A stretch of DNA of 5,290 nucleotides from Beijerinckiaceae bacterium (GTDB lineage Bacteria > Pseudomonadota > Alphaproteobacteria > Rhizobiales > Beijerinckiaceae), in NCBI GenBank assembly GCA_947455285.1, contig CANGOK010000227.1, positions 1-5,290 on the forward strand, in the 5' to 3' direction. Below the pieces are notes generated by a model, which was not told the DNA's origin, searched no databases, and saw only the letters and a list, made by a program, of their open reading frames with translations. Position numbers and translations under genes: made by a program. This document shows, one piece after another, positions 1-4,653 of this stretch; position 1 is the first letter of the stretch; every line of letters begins with the position of its first letter.

Positions 1-1637
1 TCCGCCGCATCAGGATTGGTGCGCACCAGCGCGAACATATAATCGGCGTGATGGCCGCCGGTGGTCCAGATCTTCTGGCCGTTGATGATGAATTTATCAC
101 CCTCACGCCGCGCGCGGGTGGAGAGCGAGGCGAGATCGGAGCCGGAATTTGGTTCCGAATAGCCCTGACACCAGATCGTCTCGCCGCTCAACATGCCCGG
201 CAAAAAGGCGGCCTTCTGCTCCGGCGTTCCATAGCGGATGAGGATTGGGCCGATATGGCTGATCGCCTGACTCGAAAGTTCCGGCGCGCCCTTGTGCGCC
301 AGCTCCTCAAACAGGATCAGACGCTGCTCGACGCTGGCCGCCATGCCCCCATGTTCCCGAGGCCATGCAGGAGCGATCCAGCCGCGCTTGCTGAGGGTTT
401 GATGCCACCACATGGCGTCCGTGATTTTCGGACGCGTGGGCAGGTCGCAGAGATGTGCGGGCAAGGACTCGTCAAGAAAGGTTCGCACCTCTTGGCGGAA
501 GGCGGCGTCTTCCGCGCTCTCGGAGCGGAATAGATCGAAAAGGTCGGGCGAACCATCTTCGAACATGGATTCTGCGACGCGCGTGCGATGCGCCTGCACG
601 GTGCGGAAGACGCGCGTCAGAACCATGATGCGCTTGAGGAAGAGGCCGATGTCGCTCTCATCCGTAAAGCCCATGGCGCCGTGCATCTGCACCGCCCATT
701 TGGCGGTGCGCAGCGCCATGTCGCCGGCGCGCGCACGAGCGGCCGCGATCAGCTCAAGCATTCCGGGGCGGCCGCCATCGGCGAGCCTCGCGGCCTCGTT
801 CACCAGCGCGCGCGCAAGTTCAATATCCGCATAGGCGTCGACGGCCCGATGCTGCAGGGCCTGAAAGGCGCCGAGCGTGCGGCCAAACTGGCGACGCGTG
901 CGCATATAGTCCAGCGTGCGTTCGAACACTTCGGCGGCGGCGCCCACTGTCTCAGCCGCAAGGCCGATCTGCACGGCGAAGCGCAGGTGATCGAGCAGCG
1001 CCTCAGCCTCAGCCCCGCGCGCCATGATCTGCTTTGGCGTGATGGGCATGACGCGGAAGAAGATGTCAGCGGACTCATGTCCATCAACCAGCGCGCTTGA
1101 GGCGACTTCGAGCCCCTGCGCGTCGCGGGGCGCATAAACGAGCGCCAGCTCCCCCGCATATTTCACATCGACGATGAAGCCCTGCGCATGGGCGCCATCA
1201 GGAATAGCGTGTTTGGAGCCGTTGAGGCGCAAGTCTCCATCGACTGTTTCGATCTTGCTGCCATGACCGGGCGCTGGCCGCAGCCCGGCGCTTTGCAACG
1301 CAGGCAGAACCATCGCGCGGCCTTCGAGCATAGCCGCGGCGTCAGGAACGCCCGCGTGCAGCAGGCCACAACTTGCAAGCAGCGGCGCGGAGATCGGCAG
1401 CAGCTTACGGCCGAATTGTTCGAGCACGATGGTGAGATCAAGACAGGAGAGGCCGAGGCCGCCCACCTCCTCATCAGCGCGCAGACCTGTCCACGAACCT
1501 TCTGCGAGCGTCTGCAACCACTGCGCGCGCTGCGCCTCATCGAATGGCTTGCGGCCGAGGAGGCCAAACCCTGCGGATTGCTCGGCGAAGCGCGCGGCGT
1601 TGTCGCGCAGCAGCCTATGGTCGGCCTCGCTCACCAT
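1..1637 (-). CDS. Tandem-domain (fused) acyl-CoA dehydrogenase, C-terminus beyond the window
   Basis: Flavin-dependent alpha,beta-dehydrogenation of an acyl-CoA, probably cytoplasmic. Translating the minus strand from 1637 gives 545 uninterrupted residues with two acyl-CoA dehydrogenase modules. Module 1 (about 1-357) has the RRQFGRTLGAFQALQH flavin-contact segment at 248-263 and MHGAMGFTDE at 318-327, but I see neither a TEPxxGSD-like FAD motif nor a YEGT-type catalytic-Glu loop. Module 2 starts after a linker near 358-368 and shows WCQGYSEPNSGSD at 489-501 and INGQKIWTTGGHHADY at 518-533, typical of an active FAD-binding module; its C-terminal helices, where the catalytic Glu would lie, are off the window. 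The arrangement recalls mycobacterial FadE34-type fused dehydrogenases acting on bulky CoA thioesters; about 740 residues would be expected in full. ATG at 1637 is followed directly by GTG at 1634, so the start is uncertain by one codon. It lies 7 bp after the binding-protein gene, probably in its operon. The substrate is unknown. Confidence 0.92.
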   Translation of the reverse strand, partial: MVSEADHRLLRDNAARFAEQSAGFGLLGRKPFDEAQRAQWLQTLAEGSWTGLRADEEVGGLGLSCLDLTIVLEQFGRKLLPISAPLLASCGLLHAGVPDAAAMLEGRAMVLPALQSAGLRPAPGHGSKIETVDGDLRLNGSKHAIPDGAHAQGFIVDVKYAGELALVYAPRDAQGLEVASSALVDGHESADIFFRVMPITPKQIMARGAEAEALLDHLRFAVQIGLAAETVGAAAEVFERTLDYMRTRRQFGRTLGAFQALQHRAVDAYADIELARALVNEAARLADGGRPGMLELIAAARARAGDMALRTAKWAVQMHGAMGFTDESDIGLFLKRIMVLTRVFRTVQAHRTRVAESMFEDGSPDLFDLFRSESAEDAAFRQEVRTFLDESLPAHLCDLPTRPKITDAMWWHQTLSKRGWIAPAWPREHGGMAASVEQRLILFEELAHKGAPELSSQAISHIGPILIRYGTPEQKAAFLPGMLSGETIWCQGYSEPNSGSDLASLSTRARREGDKFIINGQKIWTTGGHHADYMFALVRTNPDAA

Positions 1638-1639
1638 GT

Positions 1640-1646
1640 CCCCCTT
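1640..1646 (-). promoter_or_regulatory. Ribosome binding site of the fused dehydrogenase, overlapping the upstream stop codon
   Basis: Read on the minus strand this is AAGGGGG, one mismatch from AAGGAGG. Its two A residues belong to the TAA stop of the binding-protein gene. Only 2 nt separate it from ATG 1637, but 5 nt from the adjacent GTG at 1634, so GTG may be the start actually used. The overlap suggests translational coupling of the two genes (inference). Confidence 0.5.
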
Positions 1647-2679
1647 ACTTCGTCGGCGCGTCGATCAAGGCCTTGGCGCGCGCCAGAACGTCGGGCGGCG
1701 TGTTGACGATGGAGTCCGCGATTTTCTGCGAGGCTTCGCCCGTGCCGGGGCTGATGTCCATCGCAGCCTTGGCGGCTTCGGCGAGAAAATCGTGATCCTT
1801 CACCATTGCGTCGAAGGCCTTGCGCAGGGCTGCGACGCGTTCCGCCGGCACATCCTGCGTCGTCACCAGCGAACGCGACAGGTCGGTATCCGAGGAGAAG
1901 AACTCCAGCAGCTTGCGGTCGGATTCGTTCGTCGCCAACTCCATCAGCAGCGGCACGTCTGGCAGGTCTGCGTGGCGCACCAGCGCGACCTGAACGAGGA
2001 TGTTGATCTTCTTTTCCTTCAGCCATTCAGGCTTGGTCGATTTCCACGAAGCCCAGGAATTCGATCCGCGCCCTTCGACCTCGCCGCGCTCCATGGCGAG
2101 GTTGACCTCGTTGCCGCCGGGATAGCCGGTCACGACGCGGAATTTCGTGCCCGCAACCGTATTGATCAGCACCGGATAAAGCGCGCCAGCCGTGCCCATA
2201 GGGGCGCCCAGCAGCACTTCGCGGGTTTTGACCTGATCGACCGCGGTGACGCCGGTCGTGTGCCAGGTGTTGACGACATTGGGCGCGCTTGTCGTATTGC
2301 CGAGCCAGATGAACTTGCGCGTATCGAACTCCACGCCCGGCGCAGAGACGGCCTGCGCGGCCATCATGTTCTGCATGATCATATGCAGGGTCGTTCCATC
2401 GCGAGGCGCGATCTTGGCGAGCCAGTTCGCCGCCTGAATGCCGCCGCCGCCGGGCATGTTGCGCGGCACGATGGTCGGTTCGCCCGGAATATATTTGCCC
2501 ATGTAACGGGCGATGAGGCGGCCGCGATAATCGTAATCGTTGCCCGGCGAGGTGCCTATCACCAGGCTGATGGACTTGCCACGGTAGAAATCAGCCACAT
2601 CCTGCGCCTGAGCAAGCGGAGCCGTTGCCGCCAGCGTCGCCCAGAAAGCGCCAGCCATCGCAATGCTGCGAGCGATCAT
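1645..2679 (-). CDS. Bug/TctC-family periplasmic solute-binding protein
   Basis: Periplasmic receptor of the tripartite tricarboxylate transporter type, a family that usually binds carboxylates or small aromatic and amino acids. The 344-residue product begins with a clear signal peptide: positively charged start, hydrophobic core, and cleavage predicted after AQA at residue 25. The mature part opens with DFYRGKSISLVIG (30-42), followed by IPGEPTIVPRNMPGGGGIQAANWL (64-87 region), and ends with a VPAERVAALRKAFDAMVKD segment; all are family hallmarks. Length is normal. The start at 2679 was chosen over an in-frame ATG at 2775 because it gives the signal peptide directly and is preceded by AAGGAAG with 5 nt spacing. 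No TctA or TctB membrane partner is in the window, so it may be an orphan receptor sharing a distant permease, or act as a sensor. It is apparently first gene of an operon with the fused dehydrogenase, which suggests its ligand feeds that enzyme (inference). Confidence 0.93.
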   Translation of the reverse strand: MIARSIAMAGAFWATLAATAPLAQAQDVADFYRGKSISLVIGTSPGNDYDYRGRLIARYMGKYIPGEPTIVPRNMPGGGGIQAANWLAKIAPRDGTTLHMIMQNMMAAQAVSAPGVEFDTRKFIWLGNTTSAPNVVNTWHTTGVTAVDQVKTREVLLGAPMGTAGALYPVLINTVAGTKFRVVTGYPGGNEVNLAMERGEVEGRGSNSWASWKSTKPEWLKEKKINILVQVALVRHADLPDVPLLMELATNESDRKLLEFFSSDTDLSRSLVTTQDVPAERVAALRKAFDAMVKDHDFLAEAAKAAMDISPGTGEASQKIADSIVNTPPDVLARAKALIDAPTK

Positions 2680-2684
2680 TCCGT

Positions 2685-2691
2685 CTTCCTT
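2685..2691 (-). promoter_or_regulatory. Ribosome binding site that fixes the binding-protein start
   Basis: AAGGAAG on the minus strand, 5 nt before ATG at 2679. Together with the signal peptide beginning at that ATG it rules in 2679 over the upstream in-frame ATG at 2775, which would add 32 residues ahead of the signal peptide. Confidence 0.7.
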
Positions 2692-2769
2692 CCCTTGGCC
2701 TGCGGCGCTACGTCCTTTGCAGGAACGCGCGCCCCTCTGTAGTTTGGAATACCCCATCTGAGGGAAAAT

Positions 2770-2789
2770 GCGCAATGAGGCGCAATCAG
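2770..2789. repeat. Tandem 10-bp direct repeat upstream of the cupin gene
   Basis: GCGCAATGAG at 2770-2779 is followed without gap by GCGCAATCAG at 2780-2789, 9 of 10 bases identical. The unit of about one helical turn would put two identical faces on the same side of the DNA, as for paired regulator sites. It overlaps the start of the Shine-Dalgarno. Chance is possible for so short a repeat. Confidence 0.6.
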
Positions 2790-2794
2790 GAGGA
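2788..2794 (+). promoter_or_regulatory. Strong ribosome binding site selecting the GTG start of the cupin gene
   Basis: AGGAGGA lies 7 nt before GTG at 2802, an ideal match and spacing. It sits in the loop of a small potential hairpin: GCAAT at 2782-2786 pairs with ATTGC at 2795-2799, leaving CAGGAGGA unpaired. A competing start, ATG at 2775, has a weaker GAGGGA at 2760-2765 with 9 nt spacing. Confidence 0.7.
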
Positions 2795-2801
2795 ATTGCC
2801 C

Positions 2802-3758
2802 GTGACCGGCTTCAGCGACCTCGCCAACGCCGTCGATCTCGACGATCTGCGCCGCCGTCTCGATCCGCTGGAGTTCATGGCGGGCTGGAACAAGCACGAG
2901 CCCTCCCTGTGGAAAGAGCCGCGCACCGATTTCAAGCCCATGGTCTGGCGCTGGGACGCTGCGAAGGCGGGGCTGGACGCGGCCGGGCGCCTGATCGACG
3001 CCGAACAGGCGGAGCGGCGCAACCTGTTCATGGTGAACCCCATCGAGGGCAACCATTACGCGACCCTGCGCACGCTCGTCACCGCCTATCAGATGCTGCT
3101 GCCGGGCGAGAAGGCGCGCACCCACCGCCATTCGCCCAACGCGCTGCGCCTCGTGCTCGATGTGGCGGATGAGTGCTACACGGTGGTGGACGGCGTGCGC
3201 ATAGACATGAAGCCGGGAGACGTTCTGCTCACCCCGGGCATGAGCTGGCATGGCCATGGCAATGAAGGCTCGGCGCCCGGCTACTGGATTGATTTCCTCG
3301 ACGTGCCGCTGGTGCAACTGCTCGAGCCAATGTTCCTTGACCTTTGGGAAGGCTTGCAGCCCGCCAGCGAGCGCACCCGCAACAGTCCCTTCGTCTTCTC
3401 GATGGAGAGCATGCGGGCGGAGCTGGCGCAGGCGAAAGCGGATGAACATGGCCGCCTGCGCATCCGCCTCGACGCGCCCTCCATGCCCACGACAGCGCTT
3501 TTTATGGAGAAGCTGGCGGCAGGACAAGCCAGCAAGCTGCTTCGCTCTACCGAAAACCAGATCTTCGCCGTGGTGAGCGGCGCGGGGACCTCGCAGATCG
3601 GCGAGCAGAGCTTCAGCTGGAGCCGGGGCGATGTCTTCGTGGCGCCCGGCTGGCACGCGGTGCGCCATCAGCCCAGCGAAGATTCAATGATCTTCTGCGT
3701 GTCGGACCTGCCAGTGCATGAGAAGCTCGGCTTCCACCGGATGCGCGTGGAGGGCTAG
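2802..3758 (+). CDS. Gentisate 1,2-dioxygenase-like bicupin ring-cleavage dioxygenase
   Basis: Probable Fe(II)-dependent cytoplasmic dioxygenase opening the ring of a hydroxylated aromatic acid. From GTG 2802 the product has 318 residues. The N-terminal cupin holds the probable iron ligands: His108 and His110 in THRHSPNALRLVL (107-119) and His150 in MSWHGHGNEG (147-156), followed by YWIDFLDVPL, as in gentisate, 1-hydroxy-2-naphthoate and salicylate dioxygenases. The second cupin (about 230-318) has ENQIFAVVSGAG (251-262), GDVFVAPGW (276-284) and a final KLGFHR, and lacks a metal triad, as is normal in the family. The protein is somewhat shorter than typical gentisate dioxygenases (about 340-370 residues). 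An alternative ATG at 2775 adds 9 residues. It is divergent from the binding-protein operon, suggesting joint control and a catabolic role. No maleylpyruvate isomerase or fumarylpyruvate hydrolase gene is visible, so gentisate itself is not established as the substrate. Confidence 0.88.
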   Translation: MTGFSDLANAVDLDDLRRRLDPLEFMAGWNKHEPSLWKEPRTDFKPMVWRWDAAKAGLDAAGRLIDAEQAERRNLFMVNPIEGNHYATLRTLVTAYQMLLPGEKARTHRHSPNALRLVLDVADECYTVVDGVRIDMKPGDVLLTPGMSWHGHGNEGSAPGYWIDFLDVPLVQLLEPMFLDLWEGLQPASERTRNSPFVFSMESMRAELAQAKADEHGRLRIRLDAPSMPTTALFMEKLAAGQASKLLRSTENQIFAVVSGAGTSQIGEQSFSWSRGDVFVAPGWHAVRHQPSEDSMIFCVSDLPVHEKLGFHRMRVEG

Positions 3759-4306
3759 GCTTCCGCTCCAATGGCCGTTTGCGGCGCGAGCTTGAACACC
3801 CCGCGCCAGCGAATGACGCCCCATGCCAGCGGATGGGCCTTTCGCCACAGCCGCGCCACATCCTCCGCGAGAACCCCGCCGCGCACATGTGGCGGGGCGG
3901 CGAAGACCTCGCCCATACGCCCAGAAAGAGACCGATCGGCCAGCACGTCCCAACGCGAGTGGCCGCCCATGAGCGGCGAGTAAATTCCAAAGACCACCCG
4001 GGCGATCCGCGTCTCGCGCGCCGCAAAGGAACACATGGGGCAAGGCTCGACCGTGGTGTAGAGCGTGCAATGACGCAGGCCGCCGCGACCCAACAGGCGC
4101 TGCGCCTCGCTCATCGCCACCATCTCCGCATGGCGGGTCACGTCGCCGTCCCGGTGGGCGCGATTGGATCCCACGCAAATGATCTCGTCGTCACGCGCGA
4201 TGACGCAGGCGAAGGGGAATTCGCCAGCAGCCACCCCCTCCCGCGCGCAAGCGATGCAATGGCGCATCATGCGCAGGTCTGTATCCTCTTTCACCCGATC
4301 CAGCAT
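3755..4306 (-). CDS. Zinc-dependent nucleoside/base deaminase (CDA fold, not typical TadA)
   Basis: Hydrolytic deaminase of the cytidine deaminase-like superfamily, 183 residues, cytoplasmic. The catalytic zinc site is complete: RHAEMVAM with His59 and Glu61, and EPCPMC with Cys89 and Cys92. The core strands FPFACVIARDDEIICVGSN (30-48) and RIARVVFGIYSP (100-111) fit the fold. It is longer than tRNA-adenosine deaminase TadA, and instead of TadA's DPKxGA-like segment it has SPLMGGHSRWDVL at 110-122, so it more probably acts on a free base or nucleoside (guanine-, cytosine- or pterin-like substrate); which one cannot be told. ATG at 4306 is the only start giving the full N-terminal helix; its upstream GGGAG is weak and about 11 nt away, and ATG codons at residues 13-14 are alternatives. 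The gene converges on the cupin gene with overlapping stops and is divergent from the riboswitch-thiC unit. Confidence 0.88.
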   Translation of the reverse strand: MLDRVKEDTDLRMMRHCIACAREGVAAGEFPFACVIARDDEIICVGSNRAHRDGDVTRHAEMVAMSEAQRLLGRGGLRHCTLYTTVEPCPMCSFAARETRIARVVFGIYSPLMGGHSRWDVLADRSLSGRMGEVFAAPPHVRGGVLAEDVARLWRKAHPLAWGVIRWRGVFKLAPQTAIGAEA

Positions 4307-4493
4307 CGTTTCACCCGCTCCCTGAGGCCAAGTGACTTTAAAGCCAGCGGAGCTGGCGAATTCATGGCGCCCCCACCAGAACGCTCTACCGCCAAGGCTG
4401 TTTCATTTTTCGGAGAAGGACCTATCGAGGGCCCTGTGGGAACGAGCCGGACCTGCCCTTGCGCGCCCCTCCAAAGCGGACTAAGTTTCCGAT
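4307..4493. other. Non-coding divergent region between deaminase gene and TPP riboswitch
   Basis: I find no convincing gene here on either strand; the short frames have no Shine-Dalgarno or recognisable product. It should hold the promoters of the deaminase gene and of the riboswitch transcript. It contains a 6-bp inverted repeat at 4343-4357, a T-rich patch near 4400-4410 and a GGGCCC palindrome near 4430. The best -35/-10 guess ahead of the riboswitch (TTGCGC at 4459, TAAGTT at 4482, 17-bp spacer) matches only 3 of 6 bases in each box and is not called. Confidence 0.6.
4343..4357. repeat. Perfect short inverted repeat
   Basis: GCCAGC (4343-4348) and GCTGGC (4352-4357) flank a GGA loop, giving a 6-bp GC-rich hairpin. 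On the minus strand it is followed by CTTTAAAG, not a clean U-tract, and it lies in the deaminase 5' region, so a terminator is unlikely. It may be a regulator site or a leader hairpin of the deaminase mRNA. Confidence 0.5.
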
Positions 4494-4575
4494 CAGCCGA
4501 GGGGTGCCGCAGCGTTTGCGGCTGAGATCATACCCGTCGAACCTGATCTGGTTAGCGCCAGCGGAGGGAAGGCGA
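4494..4575 (+). ncRNA. TPP riboswitch aptamer (THI box)
   Basis: The mRNA leader element binds thiamine pyrophosphate and represses the downstream thiamine gene. All conserved blocks are present in order: GGGGTGCC (4501-4508), CTGAGA (4522-4527), ACCC (4532-4535), CCTGATCTGG (4542-4551) and CCAGCGGAGGGAA (4558-4570). Helices can be drawn: P1 GCC 4496-4498 with GGC 4571-4573; P2 GGGT 4502-4505 with ACCC 4532-4535; P3 GCCGCA 4506-4511 with TGCGGC 4517-4522 around a 5-nt loop, an unusually compact P3; P5 CTGG 4548-4551 with CCAG 4558-4561. It lies 78 nt ahead of thiC, the most common TPP-regulated gene. The outer edges are approximate. Confidence 0.97.
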
Positions 4576-4653
4576 AGCAGGACCTAGGGTCCATCTGCGA
4601 CTTCCTCCCATTTTGAACAACACACCGCCATCGAGCGGCGACTGGAGGACCTC
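4576..4653 (+). promoter_or_regulatory. Expression platform of the thiC riboswitch with anti-Shine-Dalgarno
   Basis: The leader between aptamer and thiC. A hairpin GGACC/GGTCC (4580-4584 with 4588-4592, loop TAG) is not followed by a U-tract, so intrinsic termination is not supported. CTTCCTCC at 4601-4608 contains TCCTCC, an exact complement of the thiC Shine-Dalgarno GGAGGA (4644-4649). The same CTTCCTCC can also pair with GGAGGGAAG at 4563-4571, the 3' end of the aptamer, with one bulged G. These pairings exclude each other: TPP binding would free the anti-Shine-Dalgarno to hide the thiC ribosome site. A small CCGC/GCGG hairpin (4625-4628 with 4635-4638) would bring the partners together. 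Translational control of this kind is known for alphaproteobacterial thiC operons (Rhizobium etli thiCOGE); the specific pairings here are my reading. Confidence 0.7.
4644..4649 (+). promoter_or_regulatory. thiC ribosome binding site, target of riboswitch sequestration
   Basis: GGAGGA with 4 nt to ATG 4654, slightly tight spacing. It fixes the thiC start and is exactly complementary to TCCTCC at 4603-4608. Confidence 0.75.

Larger units (their letters stand above)
2680..2801. promoter_or_regulatory. Divergent control region between binding-protein operon and cupin gene
   Basis: These 122 bases separate the two divergent start codons and must hold both promoters. No strong sigma-70 -35/-10 pair stands out on either strand. 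Visible elements are an imperfect dyad TGGAATACCCCA at 2745-2756 (TGG-RR-TA-YY-CCA symmetry), a tandem 10-bp repeat at 2770-2789 and the cupin Shine-Dalgarno. A shared regulator acting on both directions is plausible, but no regulator gene lies in the window. Confidence 0.55.

Noticed and set aside
566..1637. Split of the dehydrogenase into two genes at the internal ATG 566
   Set aside because: There is no stop codon between the modules and no convincing ribosome site ahead of 566, so one fused gene is the simpler reading.
48..1706. Several plus-strand open frames of 140-170 residues across 48-1706
   Set aside because: They lie opposite the dehydrogenase, whose minus-strand translation shows clear family motifs throughout. 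The plus-strand products are Arg/Ala-rich without recognisable domains, as expected for antisense frames in GC-rich DNA.
1429..2742. Long plus-strand open frame of 437 codons
   Set aside because: It is antisense to the binding protein, which has a signal peptide and family motifs. The plus product is His/Arg-rich and resembles nothing I know.
2676..3668. Minus-strand open frame of 330 codons opposite the cupin gene
   Set aside because: The plus strand encodes a convincing bicupin with iron ligands and an ideal ribosome site; the minus frame is a shadow.
4459..4487. Possible sigma-70 promoter for the thiC transcript
   Set aside because: Each box matches only 3 of 6 consensus bases and -10 would sit almost against the aptamer, so it is not supported.
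3779..4525. Plus-strand open frame of 248 codons running into the riboswitch
   Set aside because: It is antisense to the deaminase, overlaps the TPP aptamer and lacks a Shine-Dalgarno or recognisable domain.
4580..4592. GGACC/GGTCC hairpin as an intrinsic terminator of the riboswitch
   Set aside because: No U-tract follows; the nearest T run (4611-4614) is about 18 nt away. Translational control fits better.
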